Translations under genes and position numbers: made by a program
Shown here: positions 1 to 12,015 of the stretch, piece by piece
Position numbering within the stretch: the first letter of the stretch is position 1
How the letters are laid out: every line of letters begins with the position of its first letter
Notes under the pieces: model-generated
What the model was told of the DNA's origin: nothing
Databases searched by the model: none
What the model saw: the letters and a program-made list of their open reading frames with translations, nothing else
From: Prorocentrum cordatum
Taxonomy: Eukaryota; Sar; Dinophyceae; Prorocentrales; Prorocentraceae
Assembly: GCA_963575745.1 (NCBI GenBank)
Contig: CAUYUJ010000342.1
Location: forward strand, 30,001 to 57,500
Direction: 5' to 3'
DNA: 27,500 nt

Positions 1-119
1 CTTCCTCCTCACCCTCTTTCTGCTCTCCTTTCGCTCGCTGCCCCCTCCCGTGCGGAGGTCTCATCAGGCCCCCGAAAAGGGTTCAAACTCACACAGACTC
101 TTACCTCGATCCTCGATCC

Positions 120-300
120 TAGATCTTCGTCCTCTTCCTCCTCCTCATCCCCCTCCTTCTCCGCATCCTCATCCTCCTCCTCCTCTTCCTCCTCGTCCTC
201 TTCTTCCTCCTCCTCCTACTCCTCTTCCTCCTCCTCATCCTCCTCCTTCTCCTCTTCCTCCTCGTCCTCGTCTTCCTCCTCCTCCTCCTCCTCCTCCCTC
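120..300. repeat. TCC/CTC-type microsatellite
   Basis: Interrupted pyrimidine-rich trinucleotide tract with TCC and TTC units; a second shorter tract lies at about 478-530. The bases from 300 to 600 otherwise show nothing recognisable. Long open frames over this stretch are repeat translations. Confidence 0.9.
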
Positions 301-599
301 TGTTTCTGCCCTCTTTCTGATCCGCGGCTCCGGACCCGTTTGAGGTTTGGCGTCTGCCGGGGCCAGGCGCGTCGGCCGAACGTGCCAAGCACGCCACGAG
401 AGGGGTGCGTGCGTGTGTGTGCCAAGCATGGAAGGCGACAGATCACCCGGGTGCCTTCCTCCTGTCGCCTCCGCGTCCTCGTTGTCGTCGTCCTCCTTCT
501 CCGCCTCCTCCTCCTGCTCCTCCATCCCTCATCCTTATGAGTAGCTCTTCCCTGTCGCACCAGGCATTTCGCCCGAGACTTCCTCACCACTCATGGTCC

Positions 600-1180
600 T
601 GAAGCTTACACATTGCAACAGTCTCAGGGGTCGCTTCCAAAATGTGGTTCTCGCCCCAGCGCAGCGTATGTTCGTTTTCAAGGATTTCAAGAATTTCACA
701 AAGTTCGCAAGAGTTTCACGAATGTAGAGCGGGCCGTTTTTAACATGGGGTTCTTGTTTTAGCGCCGCGTACATTCGTTCTCAAAGCTTGCAAGAGTTTC
801 ACGGATGGAGGGCGGCTGGTTTTCAAAGTGTGGCTCTCGCCTTAGCGCCGCGCGCATTCATCGTCAAAGTTTGCAACAGTTGGTCGAAATGTCAGGGCGC
901 AACAGTCATGTTGATTCGCTGTGCTGAAGTCCTAGGAAAGGTGATCTGGCACGGTTCAGGATCGTCAAAACGCAACAGTGATTGTGATTCGCGGCGTTTA
1001 AATCCCAGGAGTGGTGTTCTGTCCGGATTTTGAGCAGATGTCCTTCAGCGGGGCATTTCCACGCGGTGAAACTAAATCCTTGCAGGGGCTTGTGAAGAGT
1101 GAATTTGGAGGAAGAGTTTATAGCAATCTCGTTGATGGGTCTTGGGTTTACATTGGTTCTCCTCCTCCTCTCCCCTCCCC
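600..1180 (-). repeat. Dispersed composite element, copy 1 (reverse orientation)
   Basis: 620-880 holds about three degenerate tandem modules of about 85-100 bp, each with TCTCGCC...TAGCGCCGCG...TTGCAA...TTCACGGATGGAGGGCGG-like sequence. 880-1165 is the non-tandem part. It is the reverse complement of 7905-8230, with aligned words such as GCAATCTCGTTGATGGGTC facing GCAACATCGTTAACGAGTC. It ends in TCCTCCTCC-type microsatellite directly before the splice acceptor at 1182. Confidence 0.8.
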
Positions 1181-1182
1181 AG

Positions 1183-1291
1183 CGCGGAGGACCTCTTCAT
1201 CATGGGCACGAGGCCGTGGGACTCTCCCAGAGAGCAGTGCCTCGTCATCGCGTGGGGCTACGAGACCCAGCACAAGCTCATGTGGACAAAG
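1183..1291 (+). CDS. Channel gene exon: conserved pre-membrane segment (WGYETQHKLMWTK)
   Basis: The reading runs AEDLFIMGTRPWDSPREQ, then CLVIAWGYETQHKLMWTK, ending in codon AAG at 1291. The next bases are GCTGTG, a GC donor in phase 0. The WGYETQ...MWTK block is a conserved stretch just before the first large membrane helix in dinoflagellate proteins of this family, as I recall them. The acceptor AG at 1181-1182 follows a strong polypyrimidine run (TCCTCC-type) and leaves one base of a split codon. An alternative acceptor a few bases in (GCGGAG|GAC) cannot be excluded. An ATG at 1202 could in principle start the protein, but family members carry an upstream membrane helix, so I treat this as an internal exon. 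No earlier exon was recognised in 1-1180. Confidence 0.75.
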
Positions 1292-4200
1292 GCTGTGCTC
1301 GAGGATCGAGGACCTCCGACGAGATGTTTTTTTCAGCCCCTGGGGCCTGGTCTTGGGTTCCAGGACCATGAGCAGTAGATCCAGGACGAAATACTGTCCC
1401 CGGGGATGGGTTCGGGAGCCCTGGGGCAGCGTATTGAAGAAGTCAGATCGGAGGAAGTCTGGGATGTACCTTGACAATCCATGGTAAGGACGGGTAAGCT
1501 TCCCAAGGGCACCCTTGCGTCCTTAGATTGGTTCGACACTGCGCCGCAAGAAAAGCTTCAACTGGGACGTCAAAGGACCGTCCAAGGGTCTTGCGTCCCT
1601 ACAGCGCGTCCTTATATACTACAAGTTATGACCGTGCATTTTCCGCAGGCTTCTTCTGCCCCTTTCGTGGGCCTCCACGAGCCCTGGGGCGTCCTAGAGG
1701 GGGGTCGACACAGTCACTGGCCCCCACCGCGTCCGCGCTCCCTCCGCCCCTCCTCCGCTTCCCGGCTGGCCCCCCTCCTCGGCTTCTACCCGAGCCGCCC
1801 TCCAGGAGCTTCGGGGGCCTCCGGCGAAGCCTCCCGGGGGCTTCGGATGCCTTCCGCAGGTCTCCCGGAGACCTCTGGAGAGACAGAGAGACCTGCAGAG
1901 ATCCCGCCGAGGTTGCATTCCTGGCTTTCGGCTACGTCTTCACGTTCTTGGGATCCATACTGTTCAGCATCCGCCAGCTGCGCATATACCAGAGGATGGA
2001 CCTGAACAACACGACCCACAAGGACTTCTGTGCCGTTGCATCTGGCCTGAGCGGAATCAGTGGCGAGGAGCGTATCGAAGAGGAGCTGAAGGAGTTTTTC
2101 GAGAAGCAGACCGGGAGGACGGTCATCGGGGTGTCTATCAGTTGGGTCTTCGAGCACTGTGAGGACGAGATCATGGGCATACTTGATGAAGACCTGGTAC
2201 TGTTGCAGGTACTTGCTGAGAAAAGTAAGACAACAAAAACCGTGTCGCAGGATGCTGTCAGAGAAGATTTGGAGGCTGTGGGAATGGATGAGGATTACAA
2301 GGATCGGCGAGTGTCGCAAGCATCCGATGGTACGGTCGAAGATGATCCCCTCGAAACTTCTCGAAGCGAGAAGGCACAACCGTTTTCGAAGGAACTCACG
2401 GAACTCCACAATGAGTCGACGAAGACCAAATTGATGAGGAGTATCGAGTCTGTGTTCCTGTCTACACACGTGCAGAAGGCTTTGACCAGGGGCCGGGCCA
2501 GGGGCTTCGAGATGAGGCACAGGTGTCGCGAGGCGGACGGACACGATGCAGCGAGCAAGGATAAGCACGGAGAGGAGCACAACAATCAGGTGAAGCAGAT
2601 GCTCTTCGGCCTCAAATCCTCGGGGAAGGTGTTCGTCGTGTTCGACACGGAGAGAGATCGCAACGCAGCGATCGCGGAGTCGAGCAGTCAGGACATGACG
2701 TTCAGGGATAAGCCTGTGAGGCTGGACGCCGTGGAGGTTGAGCCGGAAGGAGCCCTGTGGCAGAATTTCGCCGACGAGAACGTGCCCTTCGGCCACAAGG
2801 CGAAGGTCGCGGCTGGCGTGGTCTCCATCTCCTTCGCGCTCTGCATCTGGGCCGGGGTCTTCTACCTGCCCTTTGTCTGGGTCTCCGCATCGGCCAGCTA
2901 CTCCTACGGCCAGTCTCCGGACGGCGTCTCTCAGTTCGTTTTTGGCATGATCGTCGTGCTGGGAAACGTCATGATGTACAGCACCTGCAGTGAGGTCTCG
3001 GACAGGATGCGTTTTACATATCGGAAGGACCGCGAGGTGTGTTACATGATATTCTATACGATCTCGTGCATGTTTAATGTGCTGCTCGATCTGGTTATCA
3101 CTTGCTTCATGGCTTACTGGCAGCTGTCTGGCTTGGGCGCGCGCATGTATGGCGGTCAGCCCATCACGGAGGCCCCGACAGTCATATCGTTGCTGATGAC
3201 ATATGGCATGCAGCGCGAGTTGGGGGAAAATACACAGGCGTACGCTTGGCCAAGCACTTTCCTGATCCCGTTTTTGCTCGAGCCGTTTGCGGCAGTCTTT
3301 CTGCCGTACATGATCATGGTGTTGCTGGTGCGGAGCCACTCTGACATTCGCACGGCCGCCTCAGAAGCATACCTTGCGAGCATCCCGTTTGACCTCTCGC
3401 GCTATGCCGACATCCACCTCAACGTCATCCTGGCCGTGCTGATCCTCTTCTTCCCAGGCGGCCACAACCTGATCATATTCTTCGGTCTTCACCGTGTGCG
3501 TTCCACTACTCGCAAAGTGCCTACTCGCAAACGTCCGAAACAGACATGTCTTCCTCTACGGTGATGTTTTTTTTGTTCAGTGTTTTGACGATCGGCGCGG
3601 GCCCTCGCACCCCCTTCCCCCCCCATGGAGTGGACCTTGGCTGTGTTTTTACACCTGCTTCGAGCGGGTGGAGTCTCCCGCAGAGGCCGCACTCTTGCAA
3701 ACAGTCGCACTGAGCAGAGGTCCGGAGCCAACCCCCCCCCTCCCCCCGCCCTTCCGCCCAATGTCGGAACTCCGAACAAGGAAACGCTCACTTTAGAGGA
3801 TCGTGAATCCCTCGTGGCGGATATCCAGGCCATTTGCGAGTAGCTACTGTGCGAGGAGGAGGAGGAGGAGGAGGAGGAGGAGGAGGAGGAGGAGGAGGAG
3901 AAGGAGGACGAGGTGGAACGCGCTTGCCTAGGTCTCGCCATCGGCCACCTGTGGATCTACGCCTACGACCACGTGCGGGTCCTGCGCTTCTGCCCGAGCT
4001 TCACCTACGCGTCCGCGGACGTGGACTGGTGGGCGCAGTGGATGCTTGCGTTCCCCTGTGCCCTCCTGCTCTCCGCCCTCATGTGGAAGTCCAACCAGGA
4101 CATGGAATTTGAGATGACAAAGGCAGGGCTCGTTTCGATTCCTCGGATTCGATTCGATCCGATTTCGATAGCTTCCCATTCCGATTCGGTTCGGCTTTGA

Positions 4201-7140
4201 ATTCCGATTCGGATTCCGATTCCTGACTGAAGTCATATTGGCCTGCCGATTCCCGCCCATCCGATTTTTCCCGACTCGGCTGCCGATTTCCGCCGATCCG
4301 ATTCGCTTCGCTCGCCGATCCGACTTGTCGTTTCGATTCCGGGCCCTCCTGCAGAGGCGGTGTTCGGGAAGATGGGCGACCCGCAGGAGTCGAGCATCGG
4401 CATCCTCGTGATGCTGGTCGCGGCCTTCTGTGGGCACGTATCCGCAAGGCCGTCGCCCGTCCGCGGACTGTGAGCGCGCCCTGCCCGTCCACCGCCCCCC
4501 CCGGCTTCCGCTGGCCGGGCCCCAGTGGACGGGCCTGGAACAATGAAGATAAATCCGTGGTCAGCGCGTTCTGGCACGCTCTGAAACGGCTGCGGCGCCC
4601 CACACGTCCTCCGAAGCCGCCGATTCTCAGCGGTCCTCAATCTGCATCGGTCCGGCTTTGTCTCGATTCTGCCTTCTTCGTCTTACCCCAGGGCCTCCCC
4701 ACATCGGCGGGGAGGGCTGCTCGGTAGGGCTCAGACATGGTTGTACTGTGCGTTCGTCGCTCCCGCAGGGACGGCGCGCGCTTCGACACATCTTGTAGTA
4801 TGAGCACCGTGGTGTTTTTCTTCTGGCCTCGCCGCGTGGGTAACGATATGCCATGCAGGCGAGTCTGATCGGAGAGGACACGCAAGAGGGCACAGGATCC
4901 ATCCGAGGGCCACACTGCCATTGAAATGCAGAGGGCATGGGCCGCTAAACACATGATGCAGTGGTACCCTTGATCTGGTAGGGTCGACCCACTAAGCAAG
5001 CTCGACTGCAAGGTGTGTGCACTACCTGCTCGGGTCGGACGTGCGCCTCCAACAGAAACACACAGCACCATTATGTCCTCTGGCGCCCCAGCGGCGGTAG
5101 CTCGAGAGCTTGTCCCTGCGACGCTCTGCTGCTGACTCCGCCACAGGGCTGCCGCCACCGTCCCCCTCCCCAGACATAAAAAGGGGGAGGCGAGGTTGGG
5201 GAGGAGGAGGAGGAGGAGGAGGAGGAGGAGGAGGAGGAGGAGGAGGAGGAGGAGGAGGGAGGAGGAGGAGGGAGGAGAGACGAGAGAGGAGGAGGAGGAG
5301 GAGGAGGAGGAGGCGGAGGAGGAGGAGGGGTAGGGGTAGGGGTAGGATGAGGAGGATGAGGAGGATGAGGAGGAGGTGGAGGTGTAGGAGGAGGAGGAGG
5401 AGGAGGTGGAGGAGGAGGAGGAGGAGGAGGAGGAGGAGGAGGAAGCCAGACATCCGACGTCGTTTTGTTTTGTTTTCTGTTGCAACGGGACCAGTTTTCA
5501 CCCTGACCCATTCTTTGACAGTCCCTGCTCCGGACAAGGGCTCCGCTGCGGCCGAACGTCATCCAAATTTTCCCGTCGTGTTTTTTGCTCACTGCGCAAG
5601 GATGTCAGGCCCCTCTCTTTGCGGCCACCCCTGCGCGACTCTGCCTCGCAGCTGTCCCCTCCCTGTGCGGCTCCGTCGAGCCTCCCACGGTCGCCGTCAC
5701 TTCTTGGGCGCCGCCCTGCTCCGCTACCCTGCACCGCCTCCATCGCGCCGCTACGCAGCGGCCGCTTTGACCCCGCGACCTGCGCTGGAATGCGATAGAT
5801 AGAGAACCATAATGATAAGAAGCAGCTGCGCCCGAAAATTACCCTCAGTTGCCTCCCAGGTGAGCTCAGGTCGCCCCTCGACCTGTCGGACGCCCGAATG
5901 GGATAAAGAAGAAATTGGTACGATGCCCAACAGCAAATACTGTCCAACACCGACAGCGGCCGCTGTTGGGCAGCTGGCCGTCTGTTTCGAATGGACAACA
6001 TCCGCAGGGGCTCCGGCAGCGAGTCCTGCTCAAGATGGGCAGGAGTTGCGGCCGTCGTACCCAGACTTTCCCATTCCGATCGTACTGGTCGACTGAGTGC
6101 TCCGATTGTCCCCTTGAGCGCCGACAGGAGGAGGAGAAGGAGGAGGAGGAGGAGGAGGAGGAGGAGGAGAAGGAAGAGGAGGGGAGGAGGAGGAGGAGGA
6201 GGAGGAGGAGGAGGAGGGAGGAGGAGGGAGGAGGGAGGAAGGAGGAGGAGGAGGAGGGAGGAGGGAGGAGGAGGATAACACATATAACGAGGAGGACGAG
6301 AAGGATGTGGAGGAGGAGGCGGAGTACGAGGAGGAGGAGGAACAACGCACAGGGCGGGAGGAAGGAATCCGTGGGCGATGAGAAGAGAGCGAGGGGCAAG
6401 TTAAACAGACTCTCGTGCGGTGTCCGACCGTCGAGTGATCACTGTTGCTCCACGGTCACGCTCCCCCTATCCATGGGCGGAGACTGCGTCTGGGTGTCCT
6501 GTCGATTAGTTGTGGAGTGGGCGGTTGCGCACGATGACAATGACGCCGATGGCCTCTTGCATCGGAGCAGCGGATGGTTGCACACGTGGGTGCTGGAGAC
6601 AGTTGTGCCCATGTTCGGGATCAAGCAGGAAAGCGAGGGCCCCGAGGATACGTACAGGCGGGATGGTTGTACATCACCTTGCCATGTGATTTCGCAGTTG
6701 GCATGCATTACGTTACTGGTCTTTGTTTCGTTGATGAGGGTGAGGGTGATGAGGTGTATAATGCATGTGAGGATGAGGGTGCAGAGAAGAATCACGGGCA
6801 AACAGAACACTCAGCATTTTGCATTGACGCACATGCTCAACGACCCATCTCAGGGTGAGGGCGGCAGACGTAGGGGCGGATTCGGAAGTAGAGGAAGAGA
6901 AGGAGGAGGAGGAGGAGACGGAGGAGGAGGAGGAGGAGGAGGAGGAGGAGGAGGAGGAGGGGGTAGGGAGGAGGAGACGGGGGGCGAGAAGGGGCATGAA
7001 AACGAGGACGATGAAGCCGATACTGACAATCACGACCATGTGGACGACGATGGGCACGGCTATGGTGATGAAGGTAATGAAGACTCAATGGTGATGGGAT
7101 GGTGATGACGATGACGATGATGTTGCTCCTGCTGATAACA

Positions 7141-7192
<52 letters not shown>

Positions 7193-7291
7193 CGATGATG
7201 AGGATGATGATGATGATGATGCTGATGATGATGATGCTGATGATGATGATGACGATGATGAGGATGATGCTGATGATGCTGATGACGATGC

Positions 7292-7377
<86 letters not shown>

Positions 7378-10099
7378 CTGATGATGATGATGAGGATGAT
7401 GAGGATGATGATGAGGATGAGGATGATGATGCTGCTGCTGCTGATGATGATACGGATGAAGGTGATGATGATCGGATTGACGGGAGACAGTCTGACGAAC
7501 GACGACGAACGACGACGATGCGGAAGATGACGATGATGGTGATGCGGCTTATGGTTGTGGTGGTGATGATACGGCAGGAGTAGGCTGAGACAGACGAGGG
7601 GAATGATGATATATCGAGGGGAAAGGGGAAGGATTAGCAATAGGAGGAGGAGGAGGAGGGATACATGAGGGAGGAGGTGAAGGAGGAGGATGACGATGAG
7701 AAGGAGGATGAGGATGAATGGGGAGGAGGAGGTTGAGGATGGGGAGGGGCATACTGGGACAATGATGAGGATGAGGGGGGCGAGCAGGGGAGCAGGAGGA
7801 GAAGATGGGGAGAGACAGAGGGTGAGGAGCAGAAGGTTAGGAGGAGAAGACGGCGGGGGAGGGGAACGAGGACTGAGCAGGAGGAGAAACAGGAGGATGA
7901 GGAGGACCACTGTACACCCAAGACTCGTTAACGATGTTGCAATCAGCTCTCCCTCGAAGTTCCTTCTTCATAGGTCCATGCAAGAGTTCATTATCACAGA
8001 GGGGAAAGGCCCCGTGCGAAGACAGCCGTCTGAAAATCCTGAGCCATGCCAGAACACCATCCTCGGGACTTTCACGCCGCGGCTCAGAGTTACTGTTGCG
8101 TCCTGGCGATCCCGAACTGTGCCAGAGCACAATTCCTGGGATTTCAACGCCGCGAATCCGCGTAGCCGTCGCGGCCTGGCAGTCCCACATCGTGCCACGA
8201 CATCGCTTCTGGGACATCAGCCACAATAATTTCTGACCCTTTTGAAGACTCTTCAGACGAATGAGTGCGGCGCTATGGCTTGAGCCCCTTTTTTGGACAC
8301 GACTCGCCCTCCATCCGTGAAGCTCTTGCAAACTTTCAAGACGAGTGTGCGCGGCGCTAGGGCGAGAACCACATTTCGCAAGCCACCCGCCCTCCATCCG
8401 TCCCACTCGTTTGAATTATGAGACGAAGGTGCGCGGCTCTGAGGCGAGGACCACCTCTTGGAAGCGACCCGCCCTCCATCTGTGAAGCTCCTTGCAGCCT
8501 TTCAAAGACAGATGTGCGTGGCGCTCGGGGGATACATCTCTTTTTTCAGGCCACCCGCCCTCCACTCGTGCTCAATCGCTCCGCTCATTCCGCCGGCCCG
8601 GAGTGTAGCATCGCGTTATTTGCCTGCGTGCTCGGGGGGGCATTTGGGGCGCGTCCAGGGGTTTTCCTTGGGGGCATCTTGGGGGCCTCCTGAGGGCTCT
8701 TGGGGGTCTTGGGCCTTCCTGAAGGCTTTTTAGGGCCGAACGTTCGAAATGTTGTTTCGTGGTCCTCCTCTGGGGCCGCTCTTGGGGCGTCCTCTGGGCC
8801 TCCTTGGGCTGTCTTGTGAGCGCCGCCCCCCCAGGGGCGACGCGCGCACCGAGAAATCTTATTAATTATGTGCGTCGTGGCCAGGCCACATCGTTCGGGA
8901 AAGGATCTACTATAAGATAGGTGTACCATGTGTTCGGGTCGAACGCGAGCCTCCAAGGAGCATATAGTATTAGTATGTCTCTGTGCGTCCCATCAATGGT
9001 GAGGAAGTCTCCAGCGAAACGCCTGGCCTGCCCTGTCGACACGTCTCGGGGTGCAACGGAGAGGAGCTATGTGTAATGACAAGGGATGGAGGAGGAGGAG
9101 GAGGAGGAGGAGGAGAAGGAGGAGGAGGAGGAGGAGGAGAGTGTCCGTACAGCAGGTCTCTTTTCGAGGATGTCCTCAGATGCCTCTGGAGGTCCCACGG
9201 CCCGAACGGCCCCTCCATGGCACACGTGGGGACCTCCGTGGCACCGGGCGGCAAGAGGGTGAATCAGACGAACGATGCCACATCGCATTTGCCCCCCTCG
9301 GAGATCATTCCTCTGAAACGGCCCGCTTCGCGCAGCGACGGCCATCGGAGGGGCTTCCAATCGGGCACGAACAGTTCGAAACGCACGGGGGAGTGGCGAG
9401 GGGTGGGGGAGTCTGAAACCAGAGCGATTGTGTCGGAGTGCAGTGCTGAAGGTCCGTGTTCATGTGGTCGGAGCACGGCCGCTGCGCTGCATGCCCAGGA
9501 CGCACTAAGTGTGCCAGACAGCTTGGCGGTGGCCTCTTTCTCTTCGGGATGTAGTTCTTTGCAAGTCTTACCCCAGCAGTCCGGTTTCGGCGGGTGAATC
9601 CTGGACCCTTCGTGTTCATGTGGCGAAGGAGGAGGAGGAGAAGAAGGAGGAGACGTGGGAGGATTTGGAGAAGCAGGATGAGGAGGGGGCAGGAAAGTGG
9701 ACAGGAGGGGCAGATTGGGAGGACGAAGGGCATAAGCAGGCGGCTAAGGGGAGGAGGAGAAGGAGGAGGAGGATGAGGAGGAGGAGGAGGGGGAAGACGA
9801 GGAGAAATATGGGGTTCTGGCAGGCTGACCCCGGACGGTTGCACGCAACGCTGCTTCCGTCTCCCCATTTCGATGGTCGACGTCTTTTTTCGATATCTCG
9901 GCGATTCTGACGATGGTGATGACAAAGACGAAAAAGATTACTGGAAAATCATGATGGTGATGATCGTGACGATGGCAATGATGATGACGAATCTGATGGT
10001 GGTGATGGTAATGGTGATTATGGTGATGGTGATGGTGATGGTGATGGTGATGATGTGATGATGACGAGGATCATCACGACGATGATGATGGTGGTTTTA

Positions 10100-10150
<51 letters not shown>

Positions 10151-10212
10151 GCGATGCTTATGCGGATGATGATGTCAATAAAGATCATGTTGCTGACGAT
10201 GATGAATAATGA

Positions 10213-10246
<34 letters not shown>

Positions 10247-10247
10247 C

Positions 10248-10304
<57 letters not shown>

Positions 10305-11984
10305 GCTGATGATGGTGATGATGATGATGATGATGGTGGTGATGGTGATGATGGTGATGATGGTGATGGTGATGGTGGCGATAATTTGTGGTGGTGATGA
10401 TGATCCTCATCTTTACGATTGTGACAGTGGCGCGACTTTTGCTGATGATGAGGAGAAGGACCAAAGTAAACCCAGGATGCATTACATTTGCTGCAGCACA
10501 CCCTCCCGTCCCAAGTCTCTTCCCCTATACGCCTAAGAAGTATTCCTCTCCACTGCGGGAAGTGCCCCCTTGAACGATGAGCGCCCTGTGCTTCTGCCAC
10601 TGAGGCGGGGCCCCGCTCGTTTTGGGATACACCCTCGTTCTTTTATGGAAAACGCGAAGAGCACGGCTGACACAGTTCAAAGAAGTGTCCAGCGATGGCG
10701 CTTACGTCTGCCCTGAATCCGTGTAAGTGGTGCGCGCTCTCACTGAGCTGCGGAAGTCTGAAGCGGGGGGCCCGCTTTGAAAAGGAACCGCCATTCATCC
10801 GTGTACCTGATACACCATTTTGGAAGTTTGGGTCGCACAGGTTGAGAATGTGTCAAGCGAGAGCCGTATTTTGTGAGAACGAGCCAGCCTCCTTACCTGT
10901 ATTTGTTGGACACTTTGAACGAAACGAAATTGCGCGGCGCTAAGGCGAGAGACGATGTTTGAAATCACCCCGCCTATCCGTTTAAGAGGAACGTGCGGGG
11001 CGATAAGGCGAGAACCGCATTTTGTGAACGAACAGGCTTTTTGAAGGAGAGTGCACGACGTTAAAGCGAGAGCCGCATTTTGAAAAGGAGCCGGCATCCA
11101 TCTGTTAAACGCTTGCGAACTCTTGAGACGAACGTGCGTGACGCCAGGGCGAGAGCCACATCTTGAAAACCACCCGCCCCCCATCCGTGAACCTCTTGCA
11201 ACCTTTGAAGACGAATGTGCGCGGCACTAGGGTCAGGCGATCGCAACCATGGATCAACCCCCGCGCGGAGATCGGCGACGGGTCCCGTGTGTGTGTGTGG
11301 GAAATCGCGGCTTTCCTCCGCCGAGCGAGGCGGCAACGGCCGCATTCTGGGGCGGGCGCCTCCCCCGAGCTACGTCTGCGCGCCCCCCAACAAGGGCGAG
11401 AGAGCCGCACTCTGGAAGCCGCCGGCCGTGCATCCGTGTGGCTGTCGTGTCGGCGCCTCCGCTGGGGCTTCAAGGTGTCAAGGCACTGCAGGGGTGCCTC
11501 AAGCGCGCCCACGCCCAGGCTGGCCCCTTGCGGACACATCTGGTGGGGCGATGCGGAGCAGGTACTTCTGAGGAAAGCAGATGGAGGAGGAGGAGGAGGG
11601 GGAGGAGGAGGAGGAGGAGGAGGAGGAGGAGGAGGGTGGAGGAGGAGGAGGAGGAGGAGGAGGAGGAGGAGGAGGAGGAGGAGGAGGAGGAGGAGGGGGA
11701 GATGGAGAAGGAGGAAGGGGAGGGGACGGTTCAGGACGGCCTTTCAGGATTCTGGGGGGGTTCGGGGCTTCCTTGGAGAGGATGGAAGGTGGGAATAACC
11801 CATTCCCGGCAGTTTCCCCCCCCCCCCCCCCCTCCCCCACTGTCCGCGAATTTGCTCTTCTCACTGGCGCTCCTCCGGCTCTGCCATAGTTGCCCTCTCT
11901 CGCTCCCCATGTTCGTCTTTCTTTCATTTTTTGGGGGTTCTCTCTTTCTTTCTTCCTTTTTTTTTTTTTTTTTTTTTTCTCTCG

Positions 11985-12015
<31 letters not shown>

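Larger units (their letters stand above)
4449..6570 (+). other. Intron 4 of the channel gene (about 2.1 kb, GC-AG)
   Basis: Begins GCCGTC and ends ATCGGAGCAG. It contains two long GGA microsatellites (5199-5444 and 6127-6275). Between them, 5447-6126 shows no gene, only a T-rich stretch at 5460-5485 and GC-rich unique sequence. 4460-5195 has no recognisable coding exon; 5027-5052 carries a short motif repeated at 8932-8957. Confidence 0.6.

Noticed and set aside
1528-1911. Open frame upstream of the main channel exon, with ATG-like start at 1528
   Set aside because: Its Pro/Arg/Ser-rich translation has no family character, and the conserved MWTK|VAFLAF join places this stretch in an intron.
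1786-3339. 517-codon open frame on the minus strand
   Set aside because: It lies opposite the main channel exon; the His/Arg-rich composition is what the antisense of a GC-rich coding region gives.
4470-4727. Possible further channel exon after 4448
   Set aside because: No membrane helix or family block, and the exon at 6571 continues the protein in the right phase.
5915-7105. 396-codon plus-strand open frame
   Set aside because: Mostly GGA repeat translation (poly-Glu/Arg/Gly). Only the 6571-6657 part has protein character, and that part is assigned to the channel gene.
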